Shown: positions 1 to 10,274, counted from the stretch's first letter. The stretch: DNA of 64,000 nucleotides from Pseudomonadales bacterium (GCA_028281005.1 JANQKS010000132.1:62001-126000); one strand, 5' to 3'. Notes: generated by a model from the letters alone, not told the origin. A program made the numbers and translations.

Positions 1-1
1 G

Positions 2-838
2 GTGAGCTGGTTGGTTGAAGTGCTGCGGGAGCATGGTTTCAGTCCCGGGGTGGTGTTGCGCGGTTACGGCGGGCGTTTCAGTAAAAACGGCACGTTGGTG
101 CCCAGTGGTGCGGATCCGGAGCGCTACAGCGACGAAGCGGTGCAACTACGAGACCGCCTCGGATGCCCGGTGGCGATTTGCGCTGATCGGGTCAAAGGGT
201 TGCGTCTGTTGGAAACTCAAGTCTGTGACATCGCCATATCCGATGACGGTTTGCAGCACTACGCGATGGCGCGTGATTTGGAAATTGCCGTGATTGACGG
301 CAGCCGCGGTTTGGGTAACGGCTTGCTGCTCCCTGCCGGCCCTTTGCGTGAACCCGCTACTCGGCTTGCGGAAGTTGATTGGGTGATCGCCAATGGTGAG
401 CCCAGCGGTGTCGTGGAAGAAGAAACAGTCATGCGTATGCAAGCTGACGGCTTTTTTAATTTGGCCACCACTGAGCGGCTGGATAGTGATGAGTTTGTGC
501 ACCGCTACCCGCAGATTCACGCTGTGTGCGGCATTGGCAATCCAGCCCGTTTCTTCAATTCTTTGCACGAGCTGGGTTTGTCAACGGTGAAACACACCTA
601 CAGCGACCACTACAACTTTGCCGGACCGGAAGTACGTTTTGGCGACGGCTTACAGGTCGTGTGTACGGAAAAAGACGCAGCCAAACTGAATCACTTGGAA
701 GACGACTTCAGCCACGTGTGGTTTTTACGCGTATCGGTTGAGCTTCCGGAAGAAGCGCACCAACGTTTGTGTGAGCTTTTGCATGAGCGCGGCATCGTAC
801 CCAATCGCGAACTGGCCCACTCCGGCGGTCTGTTGTGA
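2..838 (+). CDS. lpxK: Tetraacyldisaccharide 4'-kinase, 3' part (partial)
   Basis: LpxK phosphorylates the 4' position of the lipid A disaccharide at the inner membrane. The window starts inside the gene. The visible 278 residues lack roughly the first 50-60 residues of a family protein of about 330, including the P-loop; the first GTG seen is probably an internal valine. The family motif DDGLQH lies at visible residues 81-86, followed by the LPAGPLREP segment. The stop overlaps the kdsB start by 4 bp (GTGA), so the two are probably translationally coupled. lpxK next to kdsB and murB is a known gammaproteobacterial arrangement. Identification is firm; the upstream part lies outside the window. 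Confidence 0.95.
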   Translation: MSWLVEVLREHGFSPGVVLRGYGGRFSKNGTLVPSGADPERYSDEAVQLRDRLGCPVAICADRVKGLRLLETQVCDIAISDDGLQHYAMARDLEIAVIDGSRGLGNGLLLPAGPLREPATRLAEVDWVIANGEPSGVVEEETVMRMQADGFFNLATTERLDSDEFVHRYPQIHAVCGIGNPARFFNSLHELGLSTVKHTYSDHYNFAGPEVRFGDGLQVVCTEKDAAKLNHLEDDFSHVWFLRVSVELPEEAHQRLCELLHERGIVPNRELAHSGGLL

Positions 839-1608
839 GTGTTTTTGTGGTGATACCGGCGCGCCTGGCCTCCACGCGTTTACCCAACAAGCCACTGGCC
901 GACATCCACGGTGAAGCAATGATTGTGCGGGTTGTCCGTCAAGCCTCTCGTTCCAACGCGGATGAGGTGGTCGCCGCGGTAGATGACCAACAGGTACTGC
1001 AAGTGGTGCAAGGCGCCGGGCTGCCAGTCATGCTGACAGCAACAACACACGCGTCTGGCTCGGACCGTGTCATGGAGGTTGCCGAGGCGCGTGGATGGCA
1101 GGCCGACGACATTGTCATTAACGTGCAGGGGGACGAGCCGTTGCTGCCGCCAACCATCATTGATCAGCTTGCTGCCTATATGCACAGCGCTGCTGACGTT
1201 GACATTGCCACGCTCAGCGAGCCGATCTCTCGCGTCGAAGATTTTTTGAATCCAAACGTGGTTAAGGTGTTGACCGATCGCAATGGGCAAGCGTTGTATT
1301 TTTCTCGTGCACCGATTCCGTTTCCGCGGGACGCCATGCTTTCGCAGAGCTTAACCCTGGAGACGCTGCAGCAAAACAATGTGCAGCGTCACGTCGGTGT
1401 TTATGCGTTCAGAGTTCACGCCCTGCGACGGTTCATAGGTATTAGCAACTCCCGCTTGGAACACATTGAGTGTTTAGAGCAGCTGCGTTGGCTCGAAGAT
1501 GGGGGGCGTATCGCGGTGTTGGAAAGTGTCGAGCCCATTCCGGGCGGTGTAGATACCCCTGAAGATTTAGCGCGTGTGCGCGACATTGTTGCTCTACAAG
1601 GCCAGTAG
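835..1608 (+). CDS. kdsB: 3-deoxy-manno-octulosonate cytidylyltransferase
   Basis: KdsB makes CMP-KDO from KDO and CTP, activating KDO for the inner core of lipopolysaccharide in the cytoplasm. The protein has 257 residues, the normal length. It opens with the nucleotide-binding segment PARLASTRLPNKPL (residues 8-21) and has the QGDEP motif at 98-102. The start is GTG, overlapping the lpxK stop. In related genomes a small ycaR-type gene often sits between lpxK and kdsB; here it is absent. Strong call. Confidence 0.96.
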   Translation: MSVFVVIPARLASTRLPNKPLADIHGEAMIVRVVRQASRSNADEVVAAVDDQQVLQVVQGAGLPVMLTATTHASGSDRVMEVAEARGWQADDIVINVQGDEPLLPPTIIDQLAAYMHSAADVDIATLSEPISRVEDFLNPNVVKVLTDRNGQALYFSRAPIPFPRDAMLSQSLTLETLQQNNVQRHVGVYAFRVHALRRFIGISNSRLEHIECLEQLRWLEDGGRIAVLESVEPIPGGVDTPEDLARVRDIVALQGQ

Positions 1609-1625
1609 ACGCAGAGCGCAGCGCG

Positions 1626-2174
1626 ATGCAATACATTCCTAGTTTCCTGGATGATAACGAAGCCCAGCAACTGCAGCGTTGGTTGACTTCCAACGCGGTG
1701 CATTGGTTACGTGAGAGTTTTCCGATTTTTGGCAAGCAGGTGACAGCGCCGCGGCGGCTTGCCTGGTTTGGAGATGACGGTGTTAACTATCGCTACACCG
1801 GCATTGATCATTGCGCACAAGGATGGCCTGAATCTTTGCAACCGCTGCGCGCCAAAGTCTGCGCTATGGCCAAACGACCGGCTGAGCAACCTTTTAATTT
1901 CCTCCTCGCCAACCGCTACAGTCATGGCGAGGAATACATGGGTTGGCATCGCGACGATGAGCACGCAGCCGATCCTCTGATCGCCTCTTTGAGTCTCGGT
2001 GCAACTCGCCGTTTTCGTGTCCGCTCAGGGCCAGGAAGGCCAAGTACTGTCTTCGACTTAGCCAACGGCTCTCTTCTGCTGCTGGACGGGCGTCAACAAC
2101 ACACCTTGACCAAAACCAAGCGTTTGGTGGGGGAGCGCATCAATTTAACGTTTCGCCGGATCGATGCAGCTTAG
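1626..2174 (+). CDS. AlkB-like 2-oxoglutarate/Fe(II) dioxygenase (DNA alkylation repair)
   Basis: This 182-residue protein resembles the ALKBH2/ALKBH3-type branch of AlkB enzymes, which oxidatively remove N1-methyladenine and N3-methylcytosine damage. The iron ligands are visible: H108 and D110 in GWHRDDE, and H159 in QQHTLT. The 2-oxoglutarate-binding arginines fit R171 and R177 (RINLTFR). It starts 17 bp after kdsB and its 3' end overlaps murB by 11 bp, so it lies inside a cell-envelope operon, where Pseudomonas relatives carry a small phosphotyrosine phosphatase gene. Family assignment is firm; the exact substrate is inferred. Confidence 0.88.
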   Translation: MQYIPSFLDDNEAQQLQRWLTSNAVHWLRESFPIFGKQVTAPRRLAWFGDDGVNYRYTGIDHCAQGWPESLQPLRAKVCAMAKRPAEQPFNFLLANRYSHGEEYMGWHRDDEHAADPLIASLSLGATRRFRVRSGPGRPSTVFDLANGSLLLLDGRQQHTLTKTKRLVGERINLTFRRIDAA

Positions 2175-3168
2175 ACAGCATCTGGATATTCCTAATACGC
2201 TGGCTCTGCGTAGCACCGCTGACTACGGCTGTGAGGCCTATAGCTCGGCGGATGTCGCAGACGCACAGGCGTACGCACAAGCGCACCAACTGGCGTTTGT
2301 CCCGCTGGGCGAAGGGTCTAACGTCGTGCTGCATGCGCGCGTGCGCAGCTTTGTCTGTTTGCTCAGAAGCGCAGGCATTGAGGTACTTCAAGAGACGGCT
2401 GAGCATGTGACGATACGGGTAGCAGCCGGAGAGAATTGGCACCAGTTTGTACTGCATTGTTTGCGCCAAGGTTGGTATGGGCTTGAAAATCTTACCCTGA
2501 TACCGGGTTCAGTGGGTGCGGCCCCGGTGCAGAACATCGGCGCATATGGCGTTGAAATTGCACAGTTCATCGAAGCGGTGGAAGTGTTACATCCTCAAGG
2601 GGAGGTGGTTGCGTTGAATGCCGCGCAGTGTCGTTTCGGCTATCGCGACAGCGTGTTTAAGCACCAACCCGGTTACACCATCCTCAACGTCACCCTGCGG
2701 CTGAACAAACAAGATGCACCTGTATTCGACTACCCGGAATTGCAGGCCGCTCTGGCCGAACAAACGGAAGTGGCCGCACAACATGTTGCAGATGCGGTGA
2801 TTCGTATCCGCCAGCGCAAACTACCCGCGCCAGAGGAACATCCAAATGTAGGCAGCTTTTTCAAAAACCCTGTTGTGTCGCAGGCACAGGCCGACGAGCT
2901 AAACGTACGTATTGACGATCTGCAGACCTACCCGATGGAGGCGGGCTCCGGGCGGGTGAAGCTAAGCGCGGCGCAACTCATCGACCGCGCGGGTTGGAAA
3001 GAAAAACCAGGCAACCACGTGTCCTGTTGGTCTTCACAACCGTTGGTGTTGGTCAATACCGGTGGCGCCAGCGACGTCGAGGTGTTTACCTTCGCCGCCG
3101 CCATCGCCGATGACATCTATCGTCGTTATGGGGTTCAGCTTGAGTTAGAACCCTCAGAGTTGTCCTGA
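2164..3168 (+). CDS. murB: UDP-N-acetylenolpyruvoylglucosamine reductase
   Basis: MurB reduces UDP-GlcNAc-enolpyruvate to UDP-MurNAc with NADPH and FAD, the second committed step of peptidoglycan synthesis. The 334-residue protein is a type I MurB: FAD-binding GEGSNVV at about 49-55, [17 protein letters not shown] at about 113-129, GYRDSVFK, and the catalytic-serine segment GSFFKNP. The start overlaps the AlkB-like gene by 11 bp. The 3' end overlaps the 3' end of rne, on the opposite strand, by 34 bp, so the two transcripts are antisense there. Confidence 0.96.
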   Translation: MQLRQHLDIPNTLALRSTADYGCEAYSSADVADAQAYAQAHQLAFVPLGEGSNVVLHARVRSFVCLLRSAGIEVLQETAEHVTIRVAAGENWHQFVLHCLRQGWYGLENLTLIPGSVGAAPVQNIGAYGVEIAQFIEAVEVLHPQGEVVALNAAQCRFGYRDSVFKHQPGYTILNVTLRLNKQDAPVFDYPELQAALAEQTEVAAQHVADAVIRIRQRKLPAPEEHPNVGSFFKNPVVSQAQADELNVRIDDLQTYPMEAGSGRVKLSAAQLIDRAGWKEKPGNHVSCWSSQPLVLVNTGGASDVEVFTFAAAIADDIYRRYGVQLELEPSELS

Positions 3169-6100
3169 AGCGCCTTGTTTTGACCTGCGTTACTCATCAC
3201 ACCCTGGGCTTTTAGTTCAGCTTCACGTTCGCGTCGACGGATTTCACGTGGGTCGTTAAACGCGCGTGTGGGTCGCGGTGAAACAATGGGTGGAAAGGGT
3301 GGTTCGCCAGCGTCGGCTTCTGCGTTGGCAGCTTCGTTAGCTTCAGCGGCCTCTTGCGCGTCTGCCTTCGGCACATCCGTTGCTGGCGCGTCCGCTGCGA
3401 GCGGGTCTGGTTCTGGTACGTCTGTTTCTTGCGCATCAACTTCTTGAGCATCCGCTTGGACTACTGGCTCCGTCGTGTCGGAGATGTCCGTAGGTGTCTC
3501 TGCCTGTGATTGCTCAATGCTGGCGGCTGCTGGCGTGGTTTCCTCTCGCTCTGTAGCGCCCGTAGCTGCGGGCTGCGCTGATTCCTCCTGTGCTTTTCCT
3601 GCATCTGGTACTGCATCTGGTGCTGCGTCTGTTGCTGCCTCCGGGCTTTCTGAGGCGGTGTCTAGGGCCTGAGCGGCGTCAGAGTTGCCTTCCGCCGGTG
3701 CCTGCAGGTTTGTCTGTGCATCCTCCGCCGGCGGGGGTGTCGCTGACTGGCTACCGGCGTCTGCGGATGTCTGTGCTGATTCAGCTGTAGCTGCGCCACG
3801 GTTGCGTGGATCATTTTTCGCGCGTCCGCGTGGCGTTTCAGACGCCTCTTGTTCTGCGGGCGTTTTGTTAGAAGTATCGTTCAGATCAACTGATCCAGTC
3901 GCCCGAGCTGTTTCTGCAGTGGGGGCTGACGGTGTGGTTGGATTCGCATCGGCCGCGGTTTCCTCCCGCGTGACGGGTGCTTTCTGAGGTTCTGCAGCCT
4001 TAGCGGGAGCAGTGGCGCTGGCTGCAGGTTTTGCGCTGCCGCTGTCACTGCGATTTCTTCGCGGTTCGCGTTTGCTCGCGCTGAGTTCTTCATCGCTGGG
4101 CATACGTTCGGCTTGGGTTGGGCGCGGCGTGTTGCGTTCTTTACCTTGCGCTTGCGCTTCAGGATTACGCTTATCCTGTTGACGTTTTCTGTCTTTGCGG
4201 GGCTCGCGCTGTTTGTTTTCCTGGCGATCGTCCTCTTGAGGGTTCTGCTTACGGTTGTCACTGTCCTTATTGCGTTTTTTTTGCCGATCTGCTGCCTTCG
4301 CGCCTTTTTTCTCTTTGTTATCTCTATTGTCTTTTTGCTCCGCACGCTCGGGGTTGCCTTTGCCGCTGCGTTGCTCGCCCTTTTTGCCTTTGGATCTGTC
4401 ACCACCGTCATTGCGCTTGGTGTTGCGATCTTGGTTGCGTCCACGATCGTCACGGTCATTTCGCCGCTTGCCACGGTTGCCATCGGAGCGTCTTGCTTGA
4501 TTGCCGCGCTGTTGGTTTTTCGCCGATTGTTCCGTCTCCGGCTCATGAGTGACCTCGTCGGAAAACAGGTTTTTCATCAAACGGCCCCAGAAACCGCTGG
4601 CTTGCTTAGGTTCGGCAGCCATTGGCGCGGCATTGCTTGTTGTGGCCGGTGCAGCCGCTTGTGGCGGCGGCGGGGCAGGCGGCTGCAGCGTTTGCACCGC
4701 AGCTTGGGGACGTTGGGGAATTGGCGTGTCTTGGGGGATTTCTTCCTGCCGGGCTTGATTAGCCAGCTCTGACAACTGATAGCTCGGGATTTCACCTTCT
4801 TCAGCGATGTGGTCGTCGCGCATGCGCTCAACGATGTAGTGGGGTGTCTCCAAGTTCATATTTGGAATGATGACCATGTGGGTGCCGGTGCGCTGTTCAA
4901 TGTCGGCAACATCCTGACGTTTTTCATTCAGCAGGTAAGCGCCCACCGCCAACGGCACTTGGGCACGCACCCTTGCGCTGCGTTCTTTGAGGGCTTCTTC
5001 CTCCATGACACGCAGAATGGCGAGTGCCAAAGACTTTGTGTCGCGAATCCGGCCTTGACCGTTACAGCGTGGACAAACTTGGGTGCTGATCTCTTCTAGC
5101 GAAGGGCGTAGGCGTTGGCGACTCATCTCCAAGAGCCCAAAACGAGATATACGGCTGGTTTGTACACGCGCCCGGTCTGCTTCCAGAGCGTCGCGCATGC
5201 GATTTTCCACGGCGCGCTGGTTCTTTTGGATCATCATGTCGATGAAATCAATGACCACCAAACCGCCGATGTCGCGGATACGCAGTTGCCTGGCAATTTC
5301 GTCTGCTGCTTCCAGGTTAGTATTTAGCGCGGTTTCTTCGATGTCAGCGCCTTTGGTCGCCCTGGCGGAGTTGATGTCAATGGACACCAGCGCTTCCGTC
5401 GGGTCGATGACAATGCTGCCGCCGGAAGGCAACTTCACTGTATGTTCAAACGCAGACTCGATCTGGCTTTCTATCTGGTAGCGGCTAAACAAAGGAATGG
5501 CGTCTCTATAAGCCTTTACCTTGTCCGCGTAGTTCGGCATCACCTGGCCGATGAAAGTGGCGGCTTCCTGATAGGCTTCGTCACCTTCTATGAGCACTTC
5601 ACCGATATCGCGGCGCAGATTGTCACGAATGGCACGCAGCACGGCGCTGTTCTCTTGGTAAAGCAGGGAGGGTATGGCTTCTTCGGCTTCGGCGTTTTGG
5701 ATGGCCTGCCACAGCTGCAATAAATAGGCGAGGTCCCACTGTAGTTCTTCGGCGCTGCGGCCTACACCTGCGGTACGCACAATCACACCCATGCCGTCTG
5801 GAATCTCCAAGTGCGACAACGCTTCACGCAGTTCATCGCGATCATCACCTTCAATGCGGCGCGAGATGCCACCAGCACGAGGATTGTTTGGCATCAGCAC
5901 CATGTAGCGACCGGCAAGGCTGATGAAGGTGGTTAACGCCGCCCCTTTGTTGCCGCGTTCCTCTTTGTCGACCTGCACCAGTACCTGTTGGCCTTCGCGC
6001 ACCAATTCTTGTATCGGCGTACGCTGACCGCCTTCATTCATGCGTTTGCTGAAGTAGCTGCGGGCAATCTCTTTTAGCGGCAAGAAGCCGTGCCGTTCAG

Positions 6101-6284
6101 AACCGAAATCAACAAAGGCAGCTTCCAAGCTGGGCTCAACTCGGGTGATTTTGGCTTTGTAGATGTTGGCTTTTTTCTGTTCGCGGGTGCGATTTTCGAT
6201 ATCAAGGTCATAAAGCTTCTGACCATCAACCAGGGCAATGCGAACCTCTTCAGGCTGCGATGCGTTGATTAACATTCTTTTCAT
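3135..6284 (-). CDS. rne: Ribonuclease E
   Basis: RNase E is the main endoribonuclease for mRNA decay and for rRNA and tRNA processing, and the scaffold of the degradosome. The 1049-residue protein has the catalytic half in about residues 1-530: the S1 domain near 35-120, the DNase I-like site with aspartates in [10 protein letters not shown] (about 303) and VIDFIDMM (about 346), and the zinc-link CPRCNGQG (about 403-410). After about residue 590 it becomes a low-complexity scaffold: first Arg/Lys/Asp/Asn-rich (RNA-binding type), then Ala/Glu/Pro-rich with repeated ADAQE-like segments. It diverges from rluC across a long leader, as expected for an autoregulated rne. Confidence 0.97.
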   Translation of the reverse strand: MKRMLINASQPEEVRIALVDGQKLYDLDIENRTREQKKANIYKAKITRVEPSLEAAFVDFGSERHGFLPLKEIARSYFSKRMNEGGQRTPIQELVREGQQVLVQVDKEERGNKGAALTTFISLAGRYMVLMPNNPRAGGISRRIEGDDRDELREALSHLEIPDGMGVIVRTAGVGRSAEELQWDLAYLLQLWQAIQNAEAEEAIPSLLYQENSAVLRAIRDNLRRDIGEVLIEGDEAYQEAATFIGQVMPNYADKVKAYRDAIPLFSRYQIESQIESAFEHTVKLPSGGSIVIDPTEALVSIDINSARATKGADIEETALNTNLEAADEIARQLRIRDIGGLVVIDFIDMMIQKNQRAVENRMRDALEADRARVQTSRISRFGLLEMSRQRLRPSLEEISTQVCPRCNGQGRIRDTKSLALAILRVMEEEALKERSARVRAQVPLAVGAYLLNEKRQDVADIEQRTGTHMVIIPNMNLETPHYIVERMRDDHIAEEGEIPSYQLSELANQARQEEIPQDTPIPQRPQAAVQTLQPPAPPPPQAAAPATTSNAAPMAAEPKQASGFWGRLMKNLFSDEVTHEPETEQSAKNQQRGNQARRSDGNRGKRRNDRDDRGRNQDRNTKRNDGGDRSKGKKGEQRSGKGNPERAEQKDNRDNKEKKGAKAADRQKKRNKDSDNRKQNPQEDDRQENKQREPRKDRKRQQDKRNPEAQAQGKERNTPRPTQAERMPSDEELSASKREPRRNRSDSGSAKPAASATAPAKAAEPQKAPVTREETAADANPTTPSAPTAETARATGSVDLNDTSNKTPAEQEASETPRGRAKNDPRNRGAATAESAQTSADAGSQSATPPPAEDAQTNLQAPAEGNSDAAQALDTASESPEAATDAAPDAVPDAGKAQEESAQPAATGATEREETTPAAASIEQSQAETPTDISDTTEPVVQADAQEVDAQETDVPEPDPLAADAPATDVPKADAQEAAEANEAANAEADAGEPPFPPIVSPRPTRAFNDPREIRRREREAELKAQGVMSNAGQNKALQDNSEGSNSS

Positions 6285-6972
6285 GTCTAACTCTTATATT
6301 GTCAAAAGGCAGGCATACACATGGCCTGCGGCTACTGACGACAATACGTTGGAGAGTCAGCGTTAATCAGCTGATAGACACCAAGGCGGTGGGCAACGCA
6401 GGCCTGAATATGTACGGCCGACGCTGAGCGCGTGTGCGATTCTGCATTTTTCTCATACTGCGGCGAAAAACAGCAGAATCATATGCAGCGTATGGTCAGC
6501 GGCGCTGTGGCGTGCTGGACGATACGCTGTTCACTTTTCACTTTGTTAACCTCCACACGGTGAGCGTATTAGCTCAGCGCCACTCAAGCTGTTTGGCTTG
6601 GGTGTTGTGGTCACCTTGCTGAGCATTCCACTTTAAAGCCATGCAATGCTCGAAAAAACTATCAGTAGTTAAACAGCTTACGTTTCACGAGCGAGGGCAG
6701 GCGCATGGTTCGCACGGAGTACTTACTCTGCAAGTACTTGGTCTGTTTGCAGACTCGTTGTGCCAAACATGCCAATCTAGCTCTTACGCCGTCGACTCGT
6801 TACTCGTGGTCGAACTGTCGTCAGTCTGTTCAGCGTCTCGAGGTTGGATTTCAGTATTGCGGTGCACTACAGTTGTGCGTTGCAAAAACAGCGCCAATCA
6901 AGACGAGGTGATGTTAGCAGTGTTTGCTAAGCCCTTCAAACCCCTGAACTTTTTTGCCCACGGCACTGTTTG
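6285..6972. promoter_or_regulatory. rne-rluC divergent intergenic region, probable rne leader
   Basis: This 688-bp gap holds no ORF I believe. In gammaproteobacteria rne has a long structured 5' UTR through which RNase E controls its own mRNA, and a gap of this size between rne and rluC fits that. One clear inverted repeat lies at 6718-6738 (arms AGTACTT/AAGTACT, 7-nt loop). I could not assign -10/-35 boxes on either strand with confidence. The region should also contain the rluC promoter. Confidence 0.5.
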
Positions 6973-7920
6973 ATGGGTGTCACATACGTAGACATCGTCG
7001 ATCGCAACGATGTCGGTCAACGAGCGGATAACTTCCTGCTGCGTCGACTTAAAGGGGTCCCCAGGCAGCACATATACCGCATTTTGCGTAAAGGGGAAGT
7101 GCGCGTAAACGGCGGCCGTGTCAAAGCAACCTATCGCTTGCAGCTTAATGATCGGATTCGGATCCCGCCGGTACGCACCGCGGAGCAAATGCCGGTGCAG
7201 TTTTCTGTCTCCGCTGCGGATCGTCTAACGGCGGCGGTACTGTACGAAGACGAACGTTACTTGGTGCTGAATAAACCGGCAGGTGTCGCCGTACACGGTG
7301 GATCCGGTATCAACGCGGGCGTGATAGAAATTTTGCGGGAACATCTATCCATGCCGCGCTTGGAATTGGTGCACCGCTTGGACCGCGATACGTCGGGCTG
7401 TTTAGCGCTTGCTAAAACGCGGGCAACGCTGCAGCAGGCTCAGCAAGCGTTTCGCCAGCGTCGTGTGAAGAAAATCTACGAGCTGTTTGTGGTTGGCGCC
7501 TGGCCGCAACAGGTGCGCACGGTGCAAGTCAAGCTTAAACGTTATGAAACCAGTTGGGGCGAGCGGCGGGTGAGGGTCGATGCTGAAGGTCAAACCGCGC
7601 GCACTGATTTTGCTGTATTGGAGCGCGCCGGGGACATAGCAACCCGGCTGCAAGCGAGCCTACATACCGGCCGTACCCATCAAATCCGAGTACATGCAAG
7701 CAGCCAAGGCCATGCCATTTTGGGTGATGAAAAGTATGCCACACGGCAGCTGTCAGCATCGACGAGCACCGCCTTGTCCGCAGTGTCTGTCGAGCGATTG
7801 TGTTTACATGCCAGTAAGCTGCACATTCCTCTAGAGCAAGGAGATTTGCGGGTTGCCGCACCGTTAAGCGAAGCGCTAACGAACACTTGGCAACAACTTA
7901 AGCTTGCTGCAGAGGCTTAA
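6973..7920 (+). CDS. rluC: 23S rRNA pseudouridine synthase RluC
   Basis: RluC converts uridines 955, 2504 and 2580 of 23S rRNA (E. coli numbering) to pseudouridine. The 315-residue protein has an N-terminal S4 RNA-binding domain (about 15-75) and the RluA-family catalytic motif HRLDRDTSG with its aspartate near residue 137, then GRTHQIRVH further on. I chose the ATG at 6973; an in-frame TTG lies directly before it. The Shine-Dalgarno sequence is weak. The 3' end overlaps the convergent yceF gene by 23 bp. Location next to rne and yceF matches the conserved gammaproteobacterial order. Confidence 0.94.
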   Translation: MGVTYVDIVDRNDVGQRADNFLLRRLKGVPRQHIYRILRKGEVRVNGGRVKATYRLQLNDRIRIPPVRTAEQMPVQFSVSAADRLTAAVLYEDERYLVLNKPAGVAVHGGSGINAGVIEILREHLSMPRLELVHRLDRDTSGCLALAKTRATLQQAQQAFRQRRVKKIYELFVVGAWPQQVRTVQVKLKRYETSWGERRVRVDAEGQTARTDFAVLERAGDIATRLQASLHTGRTHQIRVHASSQGHAILGDEKYATRQLSASTSTALSAVSVERLCLHASKLHIPLEQGDLRVAAPLSEALTNTWQQLKLAAEA

Positions 7921-8485
7921 CACCACAAGTTGCCAGCATATCCAGCAGGGTGATGATGGGCAGGCCCACCAAGGCGGTGGGGTCATCGGCGCTGACACGT
8001 TCAAACAAGGTAATACCTAGCGACTCCACTTTGAAGCTACCAGCACAGTCGAGGGGCTGGTCAAGGTGCACATAGGTCGCTGCCTCAGATGGGCTAAATG
8101 CTCGAAACTGCAAGTCAGTGTTCACCACGCCACCGAGTTCAACGTCTTGCCGGATGCAATGGACCGCCACGGCGGTATAAAAAGTCGCCGCTTGTCCACT
8201 TAGCTTCTGCAGTTGCGCCACGGCAGCTTCGATACTGCCAGGCTTCGCCAGGCGTTGCCCATTACAATCCCCGACCTGATCAGAACCTATTACGATGGCG
8301 TCTGGGTTTTGCCTGGCTACGGCCGCCGCTTTGGCATGTGCAAGACGTAATGCCAGCTGGGCAGGGGGTTCTTGCACTGGGGCTTGTTCGTCGACGTTGG
8401 GAGCAACGCTCGCGAACGTTAGACCCAGCCGGGTGAGCGCTTCGGCGCGGTAGCGTGAAGTGGATGCCAGTATCAAATTCTGCAT
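7898..8485 (-). CDS. yceF: Maf-family nucleotide pyrophosphatase (YceF type)
   Basis: Maf-like proteins hydrolyse non-canonical or modified nucleoside triphosphates; YceF-type members prefer 7-methyl-GTP. This 195-residue protein starts with the family signature LILASTSRYR and contains IVIGSDQV, KPGSIEAA, the SGQAATFYTAVAV segment and CAGSFKVE. Its position between rluC and yceD is the conserved one, but on the opposite strand from both. The neighbourhood and the Q of SDQV favour YceF over the dTTP-specific YhdE branch. Confidence 0.88.
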   Translation of the reverse strand: MQNLILASTSRYRAEALTRLGLTFASVAPNVDEQAPVQEPPAQLALRLAHAKAAAVARQNPDAIVIGSDQVGDCNGQRLAKPGSIEAAVAQLQKLSGQAATFYTAVAVHCIRQDVELGGVVNTDLQFRAFSPSEAATYVHLDQPLDCAGSFKVESLGITLFERVSADDPTALVGLPIITLLDMLATCGVKPLQQA

Positions 8486-8531
8486 GGATTTCAGAGGCTT
8501 GTGCGGGTTTACATGGCTGGACTAGGTCCCT

Positions 8532-9101
8532 ATGATGGCCGCCGCCATGACAACGCGCAATTCCCGTGCTCCAACTTATGTCGACTTGGCCAAGTCGCAA
8601 GCGGTGTTGACGCGCGAGTTGGCGCCTTCGGCGTGCCCTCGTTTGCGGGCGGTGGTGTTGCAGTTGGAAACGGTACAGGCAGAACTGCGCTTCGGCTTTG
8701 ATGCCGAACAGCGTATACAAGTAACGGGTAGCGCGGAAGCTGAGGTGGAAATGGCCTGCCAGCTTTGCTCAGAACCCGTACGCAGGCACTTGTCCGTCGA
8801 GGTGGAAGGCCTGTTAGCGCCGACCGAAGAAATGGCTGATGCTTGGCGTGAAGCTGAGGGTGCAGACAACATCGTCGTGGTCAGCACCGAAGAATTGGAC
8901 GCGGCGGAATTGGTGGAAGATGAATTGCTGCTGCAACTGCCGTCCCAGGTATGTACGGATGCAGATTGCGAAAATCGGCCGCAATTGAGCTACGCCCCGC
9001 CGCAAGCGCATGTGCCGGACGAGGCAGAAAAGCCTTTTGCGGCGCTGTCGTCATTAAAAGCGGCAATGCAAGCGCAGTCGAAGCTTGAGGATCAAGGTTA
9101 A
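8532..9101 (+). CDS. yceD: YceD/DUF177 family 23S rRNA accumulation protein
   Basis: YceD proteins are needed for normal 23S rRNA accumulation and are almost always encoded just before rpmF, as here. The 189-residue protein has the family CxxC pair (CQLC in the middle), an acidic central region and a second cysteine pair near the C-terminus (CTDADC). The start is uncertain: two ATG codons lie at 8532/8535 and another in-frame ATG at 8547 gives a protein beginning MTTRNSRAP. It diverges from yceF with a 46-bp gap that must hold both promoters or leaders. Confidence 0.85.
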   Translation: MMAAAMTTRNSRAPTYVDLAKSQAVLTRELAPSACPRLRAVVLQLETVQAELRFGFDAEQRIQVTGSAEAEVEMACQLCSEPVRRHLSVEVEGLLAPTEEMADAWREAEGADNIVVVSTEELDAAELVEDELLLQLPSQVCTDADCENRPQLSYAPPQAHVPDEAEKPFAALSSLKAAMQAQSKLEDQG

Positions 9102-9145
9102 GGCAAAGTGTATGTCAGTGCGCGCGACGAAAGTAATTGAAGTCT

Positions 9146-9175
9146 AAGGTTAAGAAAGGTTAGGAAAGGAAAGCA
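9146..9175 (+). repeat. Short tandem repeat, 10 bp x 3, upstream of rpmF
   Basis: Three successive 10-bp units, AAGGTTAAGA, AAGGTTAGGA and AAGGAAAGCA, fill the last 30 bases before the rpmF start. The second and third units contain AGGA, which serves as the ribosome binding site. This is one member of a window-wide pattern of tandem repeats before start codons. Confidence 0.75.
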
Positions 9176-9177
9176 AA

Positions 9178-9354
9178 ATGGCTGTTCAACAGAATAAAGT
9201 AACGCGCTCCCGACGCGGGCAGCGACGTTCTCACGATAGTCTCAAGAAGCCGACGCTGTCGATTGATGAAACCACCGGTGAAATCCACCGTCGCCATCAC
9301 ATCACGGCGGATGGCTATTACCGCGGACGCCAGGTCATCGCTGACAAAGAGTAG
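9178..9354 (+). CDS. rpmF: 50S ribosomal protein L32
   Basis: L32 is a small protein of the large ribosomal subunit. The 58-residue sequence begins [20 protein letters not shown] and ends [13 protein letters not shown], matching gammaproteobacterial L32 over its full length. The ATG at 9178 follows a purine-rich repeat containing AGGAAAGGA. The gene lies 76 bp after yceD and 5 bp before fabD. In most relatives plsX (and often fabH) separates rpmF from fabD; both are missing here. Confidence 0.97.
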   Translation: MAVQQNKVTRSRRGQRRSHDSLKKPTLSIDETTGEIHRRHHITADGYYRGRQVIADKE

Positions 9355-9359
9355 CGCGG

Positions 9360-10274
9360 GTGAGTTTAGGAGCGGTTTTTCCCGGCCAGGGTGCACAGAG
9401 TGTGGGTATGCTGGCGGAGTTAGCCAGCCAATATCCAAGCGTCACAGAAAAATTTAACGAAGCCTCGGACATCTTGGGTTTTGATGTCTGGAAAATGGTG
9501 CAAAACGGTCCCGCAGAGGACTTATCTGCGACCCAAAACACACAACCCATCTTGTTGACGGCGAGCGCAGCCATTTGGGATGTCTGGCAACAATACACCC
9601 CTCTGCCCAGCTATGTCGCCGGCCACAGCCTCGGCGAATACTCTGCGCTTGCCTGTACAGGCAGCATTGCTTTTGCCGATGCGGTGCGGTTGGTGCGTCT
9701 GCGCGGTGAGCTCATGGAGGCCGCAGTACCGCGCGGCCAAGGCGCCATGGCTGCGGTCATGGGTCTAGAGGATGAACCGGTGGCAGCCTGTTGCGAGGCG
9801 GTAGACGGTGTGGTGGTTGCCGCTAATTTCAATGCGCCCGGTCAAGTGGTGATTGCGGGAGAAGCCGCAGCCGTAGAATCCGCGGCAGAGGCCTGCAAGA
9901 CTGCCGGCGCGAAGCGCGCGGTGATGCTGGATGTCAGCGGTCCGTTTCACTCCCCTTTGATGCAAGCGGCGAAAGCTGAGTTTGGTGAAGCCTTAGCGGC
10001 GGTGGACGTGCGCATGCCGAATGTCCCCATTGTGCAAAACGTGAATGCCGACGTACCCGCCGATGCCGAGCAGTTGCGCGAAAATCTATTGGCACAGATT
10101 GCAGCGCCGGTGCTGTGGTCTAAATCTGTAATGCATATGGTGGACCTTGGCGTGGATCGGTTTGCTGAGTGTGGTCCAGGCAGCGTATTGGCGGGTTTAA
10201 TCCGCCGTATCTCTCGCGGTACCCCTACGGTTGGCTTGTCCAGCATCGACGGCATAACAAGCTTGCAGGCTTAA
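9360..10274 (+). CDS. fabD: Malonyl-CoA:ACP transacylase
   Basis: FabD moves malonyl from CoA to acyl carrier protein, supplying the extender unit of fatty-acid synthesis. The 304-residue protein has the oxyanion motif GQGAQ at 9-13, the active-site serine in GHSLGE (Ser90) and the histidine in GPFHSPLM (about 201). The start is GTG, 5 bp after rpmF. fabG follows after a spacer made mostly of a 15-bp tandem repeat. Confidence 0.97.
   Translation: MSLGAVFPGQGAQSVGMLAELASQYPSVTEKFNEASDILGFDVWKMVQNGPAEDLSATQNTQPILLTASAAIWDVWQQYTPLPSYVAGHSLGEYSALACTGSIAFADAVRLVRLRGELMEAAVPRGQGAMAAVMGLEDEPVAACCEAVDGVVVAANFNAPGQVVIAGEAAAVESAAEACKTAGAKRAVMLDVSGPFHSPLMQAAKAEFGEALAAVDVRMPNVPIVQNVNADVPADAEQLRENLLAQIAAPVLWSKSVMHMVDLGVDRFAECGPGSVLAGLIRRISRGTPTVGLSSIDGITSLQA

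Noticed and set aside
3881-4772. Two frames of about 220 codons inside rne on both strands
   Set aside because: They lie in the low-complexity Arg/Lys-rich part of rne; the biased codons there keep other frames open. Composition is typical of shadow frames.
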